This document shows, piece after piece, positions 1-6,334 of a stretch of 9,465 nt of DNA. Position 1 is the stretch's first letter, and every line of letters begins with the position of its first letter. Position numbers and translations under genes: made by a program. The DNA comes from Bacteroidales bacterium UBA4073 (lineage in GTDB: Bacteria > Bacteroidota > Bacteroidia > Bacteroidales > Tenuifilaceae), in assembly GCA_002383425.1 (NCBI GenBank), contig DFYV01000186.1:1-9465 (forward strand), given 5' to 3'. Under the pieces are notes generated by a model, which saw only the letters and a list, made by a program, of their open reading frames with translations, was not told the origin of the DNA and ran no database searches.

Positions 1-49
1 TAGACTGGACTCATTTATAGAATAAAATTTATACGTGCGAAACATTAGT
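1..49. repeat. Direct repeat copy 1 (about 49 bp, reaches window edge)
   Basis: Positions 1-49 match 6122-6170 in the same orientation at 45 of 49 positions; mismatches fall at 3, 8, 9 and 30. The core 10-49 differs by one base from 6131-6170. Because similarity runs to base 1, the repeat may continue outside the window. It begins 10 nt past the stop codon of the small membrane ORF ending at 60. It contains no ORF and no clear hairpin. I do not recognise the family. A 16-nt stretch of its 3' part recurs inverted at 5460-5475. Confidence 0.75.
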
Positions 50-59
50 AGTTAATATT

Positions 60-299
60 CTACCGATACAAATTAACTGATTTCCATCGATCCCAATTGC
101 TGATTAAATTGGAGCGAAGCTCTTTGACCATAAAAAGCATCCCAAGTATGTTTGGAAAGGCCATGCCCAGTATCATCATATCGGGAAAGTCCATAACAAC
201 CCACAGATTCGAAGCGCTCCCAGTCACAATACAAAAAAAAAGAAAACCCAATAGCAAACGCACAAGTGGCTCAAATATTGAATTTATCAACTCATCCAT
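60..299 (-). CDS. Small membrane protein, AGCS C-terminus-like, coupled to NSS transporter
   Basis: This 79-aa protein has two hydrophobic segments (about 12-29 and 39-58) and a basic, Trp-containing tail (KELRSNLISNWDRWK). Residues 34-60, with the pattern DFPDMM..GMAFPNILG, resemble from memory the last membrane segment of AGCS alanine:cation symporters (D-x-A-D...GLMAIPNL...). Only that end is present; there is no upstream AGCS sequence. The ATG lies 9 nt after the stop of the NSS transporter, and the gap reads GTAGGTGGT on the coding strand, a plausible ribosome binding site, so translation is probably coupled. Two readings are possible. It may be an accessory small subunit of the transporter, in the way that MetS serves MetP in Corynebacterium. 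Or it may be a remnant of a lost AGCS gene. Spacing and intact ends favour a real gene, but the function is inferred. Confidence 0.62.
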   Translation of the reverse strand: MDELINSIFEPLVRLLLGFLFFCIVTGSASNLWVVMDFPDMMILGMAFPNILGMLFMVKELRSNLISNWDRWKSVNLYR

Positions 300-308
300 A
301 CCACCTAC

Positions 309-1670
309 CTATCCGAGTGAGCCGTAAAATATGGAGTAAATAAAAATTGCAGCAATAGCAAAAGGAGCGATAAAACGAACAATAAACCGGTAAACAGGAA
401 AGTAACCTGCCCTGAGTTCTCCCCCGTTTGAGATTTCGTTGAATAATGTTGATTTATTAAGGTACCAACCCACAAAAATTACAATAAGCAACCCCCCGAC
501 AGGCAGCAGAATATTTGATGCCAGGAAATCGAGCGAATCGAAAATGTTTTTACCTAAAATGGTAAAATCACTCAAAGGTCCGAACGATAGCGAAGCAAAA
601 ATGCCCAAAACCGAAATGGAAACCGATGCCAACACGGTAGCTTTAAGGCGCGATATGTTTAGCTCCTCGGAAAAGTAAGCTACAACCACTTCAAGAACCG
701 ATATGGTTGAGGTTAATGCAGCCACCGCAAGCAGGATAAAAAATATCAGTCCAAAAAAGTTACCAAAAGGGATATGACTAAAAATTTCGGGTAGTGTTAT
801 GAAAACAAGGCTTGGGCCTACTGTAGGCTCGATGTTAAACGAAAATACTGCAGGGAAAATCACCACGCCAGCCAATATTGCAATTAGCGTATCGGCAATC
901 GATACATTCAGGGCTGTTTTGCCTAAGTTGTCGGATTTGCGAAAATAGGACCCATAGGTTATAAGTGTCCCCATGCCTAAGCTAAGCGAGAAAAAGGCCT
1001 GACCCATAGCAAAAAGAAAAGTTTTTATGGTTACTTTGGAAAAATCAGGTTTAAAAAAGAATGTCAACCCTTTTTCAGCATTGGGAAGGGTAATCGATCT
1101 TACCCCCAGAATTATCAGGAATAAAACCAGCAAAGGCATCAGAAACTTATTGTATTTTTCAATTCCGTTCTTAATACCCCTGAAAACTATAAAAGCAGTA
1201 AGAACCATAAACACTAATTGCCAAATAATAGGGCGAAACGGATGAACCAGAAAGTTGCTAAAAGCATCGCTTAGCTGGTTAGTGGTTTGGTTACCAAACC
1301 CAATAGTAACTGATTTTAAAATGTACTCCAGTGTCCAGCCACCAACCGCACTGTAAAACGAAAGAATTACAAAAGCTGCCATAACCCCTAATATACCGAC
1401 AAAATACCAAGGTGTACCAGGCGCAATTGCCTTAAACGATCCAAAAACGTTGCGCTGACCGCGCCTACCAATTGAGAACTCGGATATCATCACCGGAACA
1501 CCCATAAGGAATACAAAAAAAAGGTAGATCAAAAGGAAAGCACCTCCACCATTTTGACCGGTTAAATAGGGGAATCTCCAAATATTTCCCAATCCCACTG
1601 CCGAACCAGCAGCAGCAGCAATAATACCGAATTTGCTTCCAAAACTGTCGCGATTACTTGAAACTGACAT
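309..1670 (-). CDS. Sodium-dependent amino acid transporter, NSS (SNF) family
   Basis: This 453-aa inner-membrane protein is a LeuT-fold secondary transporter that should import an amino acid or related compound with Na+. The family signature in segment 1 is clear: GSAVGLGNIWRFPYL at 22-36, the unwound helix that binds substrate and sodium. It is followed by GGGAF (41-45) and P-x-M-x-x-E-F-x-x-G-R (59-69). Segment 6 has SLSLGMGTLITYGSYF (228-243) and segment 8 has LTSTISVLE (319-327), which match the other sodium- and substrate-site helices. I count 11 likely membrane segments, the usual number for short bacterial members, and length is typical. The substrate cannot be read from sequence. It is the first gene of a two-gene unit with the small ORF ending at 60, and is insulated from fbaB by the terminator at 1752-1785. 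The leader (1671-1750) contains 2.7 copies of TTTAGG (1681-1696) and no convincing promoter. Confidence 0.94.
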   Translation of the reverse strand: MSVSSNRDSFGSKFGIIAAAAGSAVGLGNIWRFPYLTGQNGGGAFLLIYLFFVFLMGVPVMISEFSIGRRGQRNVFGSFKAIAPGTPWYFVGILGVMAAFVILSFYSAVGGWTLEYILKSVTIGFGNQTTNQLSDAFSNFLVHPFRPIIWQLVFMVLTAFIVFRGIKNGIEKYNKFLMPLLVLFLIILGVRSITLPNAEKGLTFFFKPDFSKVTIKTFLFAMGQAFFSLSLGMGTLITYGSYFRKSDNLGKTALNVSIADTLIAILAGVVIFPAVFSFNIEPTVGPSLVFITLPEIFSHIPFGNFFGLIFFILLAVAALTSTISVLEVVVAYFSEELNISRLKATVLASVSISVLGIFASLSFGPLSDFTILGKNIFDSLDFLASNILLPVGGLLIVIFVGWYLNKSTLFNEISNGGELRAGYFPVYRFIVRFIAPFAIAAIFIYSIFYGSLG

Positions 1671-1751
1671 AGGTTGATTGTTTAGGTTTAGGTTTAAATT
1701 TTTGGCGCCCCAATTTGGAAAAAATTAGTAATTAATACAAGAGGGAAAGTT

Positions 1752-1785
1752 AAAAAAGGCCCATCCGGGTAATGGAATGGGCTTT
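1752..1785 (-). terminator. Rho-independent terminator of fbaB
   Basis: Read on the minus strand, AAAGCCCAT (1777-1785) pairs with ATGGGCCTTT (1755-1764) with one bulged C, and the hairpin is followed by an unbroken run of six T (1752-1757). It starts 22 nt past the fbaB stop codon and ends transcription before the NSS transporter gene, which must then have its own promoter. Confidence 0.85.
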
Positions 1786-1807
1786 CCGACATGAAGAATG
1801 ATAATGC

Positions 1808-2866
1808 TTAGGCAATATCAATTTTGTTTTCAAGGTAAACGTCCTGAATGGCATTGAGAATTTTAACTCCCTCATCCATAGGGCGTTGAAAGGCCTTGCG
1901 GCCAGTAATAAGTCCCATACCGCCAGCCCTCTTGTTAACCACAGCGGTGAACACCGCCTCGGCCAAGTCGCTCGATCCGGATGATGCGCCACCAGAGTTA
2001 ATTAAGCCTGCTCGACCATTATAGCAACCTACAACCTGGTAACGGGTAAGGTCGATTGGGTGATCGGTGGTGAGCTGGGAGTAAACCTTATCGTGTGTTT
2101 TACCAAAGTTAATGGCCTTGAAACCTCCATTATTTTCGGGGGCTTTCTGTTTAATAATGTCGGCCTGAATGGTTACTCCCAGGTGGTTTGCCTGATTAGT
2201 TAGATCGGCTGCAAGATGATAGTCCACACCGTCCTTTTTGAAAGCGTTATTCCGGAGATAACACCATAAAACAGTGGCCATTCCAAGCTCATGTGCACGT
2301 TCAAAGGCTTGTGCTACCTCAACTATTTGTCGATCGCTTTCTTCGGACCCAAAATAGATGGTAGCTCCCACAGCAACCGCACCTAAGTTCCATGCCTCAT
2401 CAACCGAACCAAACATAATTTGATCGTACTTGTTTGGATAGGTGAGCAGCTCATTATGGTTTACTTTTACAATAAAAGGTATGCGATGGGCATACTTACG
2501 TGAAACCGAAGCCAACACCCCAAAGGTTGATGCTACTGCATTAGCGCCACCCTCAATGGCTAACCTAACGATGTTCTCCGGGTCAAAATACATTGGATTA
2601 GGGGCAAACGAAGCCCCAGCGCTGTGCTCAATTCCCTGATCGACCGGTAGAACAGAAAGGTAGCCGGTACCCGCTAACCGACCGTGATTGAACATGGCCT
2701 GTAAGCTGCGCATCACCTGAGGCGACCTGTTACTGTGGTAAACCACACGCTCTATGAAATCGGGACCTGGTAGGTGAAGCATGTCTTTAGGTACGGTATT
2801 GCACTTGTGCTCAAGCAAGTAGTTGGCTTTATCGCCAAGCAATTCAACAATATTATCGTAGTTCAT
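1808..2866 (-). CDS. fbaB: Class I fructose-bisphosphate aldolase (FbaB/DhnA type)
   Basis: This 352-aa cytoplasmic enzyme reversibly splits fructose 1,6-bisphosphate into dihydroxyacetone phosphate and glyceraldehyde 3-phosphate in glycolysis and gluconeogenesis. It is the archaeal/bacterial class I type, which uses a Schiff-base lysine and no metal. Visible landmarks are VLPVDQGIEH (72-81, with the conserved Asp76), KVNHNELL (134-141), ADIIKQK (235-241) carrying the probable Schiff-base Lys239, and the phosphate-binding loops NSGGASSGSSDL (290-301) and GLITGRKAFQRP (318-329). Length is normal and both ends are intact. The start ATG fits the family N-terminus. The gene lies 66 nt downstream of the tamL-like gene on the same strand, but a good promoter in that gap and a strong terminator behind it indicate that it can be transcribed alone. 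Confidence 0.97.
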   Translation of the reverse strand: MNYDNIVELLGDKANYLLEHKCNTVPKDMLHLPGPDFIERVVYHSNRSPQVMRSLQAMFNHGRLAGTGYLSVLPVDQGIEHSAGASFAPNPMYFDPENIVRLAIEGGANAVASTFGVLASVSRKYAHRIPFIVKVNHNELLTYPNKYDQIMFGSVDEAWNLGAVAVGATIYFGSEESDRQIVEVAQAFERAHELGMATVLWCYLRNNAFKKDGVDYHLAADLTNQANHLGVTIQADIIKQKAPENNGGFKAINFGKTHDKVYSQLTTDHPIDLTRYQVVGCYNGRAGLINSGGASSGSSDLAEAVFTAVVNKRAGGMGLITGRKAFQRPMDEGVKILNAIQDVYLENKIDIA

Positions 2867-2890
2867 AGGCTAGTAATTTTATCGTTTTCA

Positions 2891-2922
2891 CAAACCTACA
2901 ATAAAAATCAAACTAAGTCAAG
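2891..2922 (-). promoter_or_regulatory. Bacteroidota-type promoter of fbaB
   Basis: On the minus strand, TAGGTTTG (2891-2898) is a perfect match to the Bacteroidota -7 consensus TAnnTTTG. CTTG (2919-2922) lies 20 nt upstream and matches three of four bases of the -33 TTTG. The -7 box is 24 nt from the fbaB ATG, implying a short leader. It lies wholly in the gap after the tamL-like stop codon. Confidence 0.55.
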
Positions 2923-2932
2923 TAAAACAAAG

Positions 2933-5305
2933 CTAAAAGGGATAACCAATACCAAAGTTAAAAGTTACATCTCGAATGCTGAATTTCCGGTTAAATGGCA
3001 CCCAAGGATTAAATGGTTCATTGGGGTTTATAGCAGGGTCGAAAATCTTATACCCAAAATCGGTTCGCAAAATAAAGAAACCGAGGTTCATCCTGATACC
3101 CAATCCTGCACCAATAGCAATCTGCTCATAGAATTTATTCCATCGGAAAACAGCCCCTTCCCTGTCATCCAGACCAGGGAATGACCAAATATTACCACAG
3201 TCGATAAACATAGCCCCTTCCAGCTTCCAAACCATTCGGAACCGGTACTCAAAGTTTGCCTCCAGCTTTATATCGGCCGTACGGTTAGGATATCGCTCTT
3301 CGGGTTGGTAGTAGGAGCCGGGTCCCAACGATCGGGCTTGCCATGCACGAATACCATTTGCCCCTCCGGTAAAAAAACGTTTCTCAAAAGGCAATGCCCT
3401 GGAATTACCGTATGGATAGCCAAATCCAACGTACAAACGATAGGCAAATGAGTTATTGTCGTCAACCACCTGATGGTAATTAAAGTTGATATCGCTGCGG
3501 ACAAACTGTGAAAATTCGGTATTAAAAAAAGTGTAAGCGCCATTTTCGTTTTTAGCTCTTCCGGTCAAATTCGATATTGCCTCAAGAGTGTTACCTGAAA
3601 GCTCAACGTTAAAACGAAGGTAAGTATAGTTGCTGGCCTTTTTAATATTCTGGTTGCTAAACACAAGATTGTAACTCGAAACGGTTACTATTTGGCTAAT
3701 GTAGCTGTACTTGAGGAAAGTGGTATCGATTTGTGCCTGAAATTCAGGGCTAATCTTCTGGATTGAAATGGCGTTCAGCTCAACGGGATTTAGGGTATGC
3801 GACAAATATCGCGAGCTCCTCCATACATAACCGTACTGCAGTCCGGTAATCATTCGGGTGTACTCAGGCCTTTGCTGAAAACTATACGAGGCGGTAAGCT
3901 GAGTGTTGGGGGCGTACTTATCTACATTAACCCTTGAAGTGAAAGGACCAATGTACTTTGGGGTTTTTAAACCCATAGAGCCACCGAGCTCGAGGGTGTT
4001 ATCCAGGTTAATTCGTTGCTGAGCCGTTTCAACCAATCCACGCAGCTTTATATCAAACACCTCGGCACCATGGAATAGGTTTTTATGTTGATAGTTAAGC
4101 GTTCCCTCTGCTCCGACTGAGCCAGTGGTGTTGGTTCCCACCAGCTCTACCTGAAAGCTTTGCAGGGTTTGCGGAACAAGTTGGATGTAACAATCGAGGT
4201 ATCCAAACTCTTCCGTTTCAACTTTACCCTGTATATCCGAAAAATCCAACGTATCGGTTTGTGAGTTTGCTTCCACCTCTTCTAAATCGATATTTACAAA
4301 TTTGAAAAGCCTGATCTGGCTTAAATTCTGCTGAGTACGGTTGATGTAATCACTGGAGTAAAGCTCATTTGGTTTTACCTGATTGAACGATTTTATTACA
4401 TCGAGTTTTATGCCAGGATCGTTATGAAAAACGTAATACACGTTTTCGTAGTAAATTGTATCGAGTTCCCCATTTTCCATGTAAGTATTAAACTTAAAGG
4501 GATCGTAACCTGGGTATATGTAAACATTACGAAACTTGTATCGTTTAAACCTTAAAGTTTTAATCTTGCCATCTTCACCCACCCTTTGCGGATTTTTAAT
4601 TATAAAGTTAAGGTCAACCCTGTTGTTAGTGAAATTTGTATCGGCGGTAAAAGTGATAAAGTTCTTGCTAAAAGAATAGAAACCATTACGCTTTAGCATG
4701 GTTTCAATTCGCTCCCTTTCGGTTTGAAGTAAATCGACATCAAACAAATCGTTTTGGTTAAAAAGACGGTTTGTGGTATCGGCATAAATGAGATTACGGA
4801 TAATGGAATCCTCAATAAAATAGCCTACTTTTCTAATCCTATATGGTAATTTTGAATCGACTGAGTAAAAAACGTCAACCTTTTTACCATGCACCCTAAC
4901 CGAATCGGCTACAGTAGCATTGTAATAGCCCTTGCTTTGCAGGTATAATTTGATATTTCGTACACTTTCTGATACAGCAATACTGTCGTAAAGTACTGGA
5001 TCTTCACCTATGGTTTGTAATCCTTTATTTAACCACCCATCTTTTTGCGGATTCGACAAGCTGTAAACTCTCAAATGAAACCTAAAGCCTAAAATTCTTT
5101 TGTTAGGCTTTTGCTTAACGTAAGGTAAAACATCATCGGGTTTAACATCACGCGACGTTGTTTTCACTTCAACTTTATTTAGGAGATACATACTTTCAGG
5201 CACATGCTTGGTAACGGAACAGCTTGCGGTCAAGAATGCTATCAATATAAAAAACATCAGCCTTAACGGCCAAGTACCAAGACGAATACCAATAAAGCTG
5301 GGCAT
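2933..5305 (-). CDS. tamL: TamA/BamA-family outer membrane lipoprotein (TamL-like)
   Basis: This 790-aa Omp85-superfamily protein is expected in the outer membrane, where relatives help insert or export other envelope proteins. The N-terminus has a signal segment (about 12-28) ending in the lipobox LTASC with Cys29, so it should be a lipoprotein; Bacteroidota TamA homologues with this trait are called TamL. POTRA-like repeats are suggested at about 105-150 (LQSKGYYNATV), 186-238 (LKRNGFYSFSK) and 318-380. From about 395 the sequence alternates in beta-barrel fashion to a C-terminal Phe790 (FNFGIGYPF). GGANGIRAWQARSLGPG (647-663) is the counterpart of the conserved loop-6 VRGF/Y motif, here IRAW. 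Length is normal for the group. It is divergent from the TrmH methyltransferase gene, a neighbour I recall seeing beside tamL-like genes in other Bacteroidota, but here 1 kb of repeats separates them. No tamB gene is in the window. Confidence 0.9.
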   Translation of the reverse strand: MPSFIGIRLGTWPLRLMFFILIAFLTASCSVTKHVPESMYLLNKVEVKTTSRDVKPDDVLPYVKQKPNKRILGFRFHLRVYSLSNPQKDGWLNKGLQTIGEDPVLYDSIAVSESVRNIKLYLQSKGYYNATVADSVRVHGKKVDVFYSVDSKLPYRIRKVGYFIEDSIIRNLIYADTTNRLFNQNDLFDVDLLQTERERIETMLKRNGFYSFSKNFITFTADTNFTNNRVDLNFIIKNPQRVGEDGKIKTLRFKRYKFRNVYIYPGYDPFKFNTYMENGELDTIYYENVYYVFHNDPGIKLDVIKSFNQVKPNELYSSDYINRTQQNLSQIRLFKFVNIDLEEVEANSQTDTLDFSDIQGKVETEEFGYLDCYIQLVPQTLQSFQVELVGTNTTGSVGAEGTLNYQHKNLFHGAEVFDIKLRGLVETAQQRINLDNTLELGGSMGLKTPKYIGPFTSRVNVDKYAPNTQLTASYSFQQRPEYTRMITGLQYGYVWRSSRYLSHTLNPVELNAISIQKISPEFQAQIDTTFLKYSYISQIVTVSSYNLVFSNQNIKKASNYTYLRFNVELSGNTLEAISNLTGRAKNENGAYTFFNTEFSQFVRSDINFNYHQVVDDNNSFAYRLYVGFGYPYGNSRALPFEKRFFTGGANGIRAWQARSLGPGSYYQPEERYPNRTADIKLEANFEYRFRMVWKLEGAMFIDCGNIWSFPGLDDREGAVFRWNKFYEQIAIGAGLGIRMNLGFFILRTDFGYKIFDPAINPNEPFNPWVPFNRKFSIRDVTFNFGIGYPF

Positions 5306-5331
5306 AATCCAAATTGAAGTTTTATGAAATA

Positions 5332-5339
5332 CAAATGTA
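5332..5339 (-). promoter_or_regulatory. Probable -7 promoter box of the tamL-like gene
   Basis: TACATTTG on the minus strand matches the Bacteroidota -7 consensus TAnnTTTG exactly and lies 26 nt before the ATG at 5305. I see no good -33 TTTG at the usual distance, so only the -7 box is called. Confidence 0.4.
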
Positions 5340-5516
5340 AAGATTACTGCAATTCAGAAGCTATTTTTACGGCAACGGCTAATCATTTATTGACCAAATT
5401 ATTCAAATTCAAGGTGAAAAAAATTTTGGTTCTTACCGCGTAGTCTGAAGTAATTAAGGAACTAATGTTTCGAACTTAATTTTCATGGATTAAGATGTTA
5501 AATTACAAACACATAC
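5340..5516. other. Intergenic stretch without a gene
   Basis: No credible ORF is seen. It contains a weak 6-bp inverted repeat (CTTAAT at 5475-5480, ATTAAG at 5489-5494) and, at 5460-5475, a 16-nt inverted match (15 of 16) to the 3' part of the 49-bp direct repeat at 6155-6170. Confidence 0.4.
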
Positions 5517-5613
5517 AAACTTCGTGGTCGTTGTGAATCCCTTTGAGACCTTTGTGGTAAAAATCTAAATTGCTGAATATAACCACAAAAAACACGAAGT
5601 AAGCACAAAGTTT
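5517..5613. repeat. Fold-back of degenerate 10-bp CTTTGTGGT units
   Basis: The left arm (about 5519-5558) reads as four roughly 10-bp units resembling CTTTGTGGTC. The right arm (5582-5613) carries the same kind of units in the opposite orientation (ACCACAAA, CACGAAG, CACAAAG). The best pairing is TTTGTGGT (5551-5558) with ACCACAAA (5582-5589), a loop of 23 nt between them. Similar CACAAAG/CACGAAG-rich intergenic repeats are, from memory, common in Bacteroidota. It ends just before the 7-bp target duplication of the 251-bp element. Confidence 0.55.
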
Positions 5614-5666
5614 CAAAAGTATGAGTCACCTCCGAAAATTTTCTTTCATTGCATGCGAGCCAAAAA

Positions 5667-5714
5667 TACGAACGATTGAGAGATAGCACGATAGCACGAT
5701 AGCACGATGGTACG
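5667..5714 (+). repeat. 8-bp tandem array, left arm of element A
   Basis: Six 8-bp units; three consecutive perfect ATAGCACG copies (5683-5706) are followed by the variant ATGGTACG (5707-5714) and preceded by two degenerate units. On the minus strand the unit reads GCTATCGT in rotation, nearly the unit of the array at 5800-5855. Confidence 0.75.
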
Positions 5715-5799
5715 AGATGTATAAAGATTTTCATAATTTCCACTGGTCTTGATTTGTGTAAATAGTGATTAACACCGATATGTGTTCTTATTTCTCCTA

Positions 5800-5855
5800 T
5801 ATTTCGTTCTGTCGTGCTACCTTGCTTTTGTGCTTTCGTACTTACTTGCTTTCGT
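5800..5855 (+). repeat. 8-bp tandem array, right arm of element A
   Basis: Seven 8-bp units resembling GCTTTCGT: exact at 5832-5839 and 5848-5855, and one or more changes in the others (TATTTCGT, TCTGTCGT, GCTACCTT, GCTTTTGT, ACTTACTT). It is the inverted counterpart of the array at 5667-5714, so the element is roughly palindromic around an 85-bp centre. Confidence 0.65.
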
Positions 5856-5880
5856 GGTTTTCGGAGCATACTCAAAGTAT

Positions 5881-6053
5881 TAAATATACATTGGAGTTAT
5901 CAATCGCTTGATAATGAATTACATGATAATCTCAATCCAATTGTAAATATTTGATTTATAAGTCCAGTATAAAAAGCCAAATTTCATTAAAAATGATGTT
6001 TATCGTAAAGAACGCCAGAAATACAAAGCACTTATTTTCTATTGATTTACCTT
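5881..6053. other. Intergenic stretch, one small hairpin, no gene
   Basis: This AT-rich stretch has no credible ORF. The only structure I see is a perfect 7-bp inverted repeat with a 4-nt loop, TTATCAA (5897-5903) and TTGATAA (5908-5914). It has no T-run, so a terminator is unlikely; a protein-binding site is possible. Confidence 0.4.
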
Positions 6054-6088
6054 ACGTTTAACGTTTAACGTTTAACGTTTAACGTCTA
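6054..6088 (+). repeat. 7-bp tandem repeat, ACGTTTA x5
   Basis: Four exact ACGTTTA copies (6054-6081) are followed by ACGTCTA (6082-6088). Short TAAACGT arrays of this kind are, from memory, scattered through Bacteroidota intergenic DNA. No function is evident; copy number may vary by slippage. Confidence 0.9.
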
Positions 6089-6121
6089 ATGCCTTATGTC
6101 CCTTTCACCTATGAACATTTT

Positions 6122-6170
6122 TACACTGTGCTCATTTATAGAATAAAATTGATACGTGCGAAACATTAGT
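6122..6170. repeat. Direct repeat copy 2 (49 bp)
   Basis: This copy matches positions 1-49 at 45 of 49 bases in the same orientation. Similarity ends at 6170, before the insertion point of element B, which begins 16 nt further on. It carries no ORF. The two copies flank a 6.1-kb segment holding the NSS unit, fbaB and the tamL-like gene. Confidence 0.75.
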
Positions 6171-6186
6171 TAAGGGATTAACCAAA

Positions 6187-6296
6187 GAGTCCACTCCGAA
6201 AAGTAATTTTTTGCTCTTTTACCGATTGCAATTGACTGAAAATCAGTGGTAAATTTGTGATAAAATTATACTTTTAGGTGTTTTCGGAGTGGACTC
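6187..6296. mobile_element. MITE-like element B, 110 bp, perfect TIRs and 6-bp target duplication
   Basis: GAGTCCACTCCGAAAA (6187-6202) and TTTTCGGAGTGGACTC (6281-6296) are perfect 16-bp inverted repeats. They are flanked directly by ACCAAA on both sides (6181-6186 and 6297-6302), as a target duplication would be. The centre has a further palindrome, ACTGA-AAA-TCAGT (6235-6247), lying at the midpoint of the element, so a single strand could fold into a long imperfect hairpin. No coding capacity. The ends fit the same GAGTnnnCTCCGAAAA pattern as element A. Its right end is 38 bp before the methyltransferase ATG, so it sits in that gene's upstream control region. Confidence 0.83.
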
Positions 6297-6334
6297 ACCA
6301 AAAAATACTTTAATTTGTCCTAAAATTAAGGGAG

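Larger units (their letters stand above)
5623..5873. mobile_element. MITE-like element A, 251 bp, with TIRs and 7-bp target duplication
   Basis: The left end GAGTCACCTCCGAAAA (5623-5638) and the right end TTTTCGGAGCATACTC (5858-5873) are inverted repeats that agree at 13 of 16 positions or better outside a variable triplet, following GAGTnnnCTCCGAAAA. The seven bases just outside are identical on both sides: AAAGTAT at 5616-5622 and 5874-5880, as expected of a target-site duplication. There is no transposase and no credible ORF, so the element would have to be moved by an enzyme encoded elsewhere. Inside are two arrays of an 8-bp unit in opposite orientation. The ends match those of element B at 6187-6296, which makes a shared family likely. 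I cannot assign it to an insertion sequence family. Confidence 0.8.

Noticed and set aside
1..12. Possible third GAGT...-type inverted-repeat end (TGGACTC at 6-12)
   Set aside because: Only the outer GAGTCCA matches; the CTCCGAAAA part is absent, and the bases belong to the 49-bp direct repeat, whose other copy reads differently here.
1699..1718. Palindrome around GGCGCC in the NSS transporter leader as an operator
   Set aside because: Apart from the 6-bp centre the arms do not pair in register, so symmetry is too weak to call a site.
2774..3184. 136-codon plus-strand open frame
   Set aside because: It is antisense to the start of fbaB and the end of the tamL-like gene, both of which have strong family evidence, and covers the fbaB promoter.
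5667..5714. CRISPR-like array
   Set aside because: The units are 8 bp and directly adjacent, without spacers.
5498..5875. 125-codon minus-strand open frame in the intergenic region
   Set aside because: It runs across the fold-back units and nearly all of element A, ends exactly with those repeats, has no domain-like pattern, and its codons reflect the 8-bp and 10-bp repeat units. It is a by-product of repeat sequence.
6251..6276. Promoter within element B (TTTG at 6254-6257, TACTTTTA at 6269-6276)
   Set aside because: The two boxes are 11 nt apart instead of about 20 and the second lacks the final G, so it does not fit the Bacteroidota promoter pattern.
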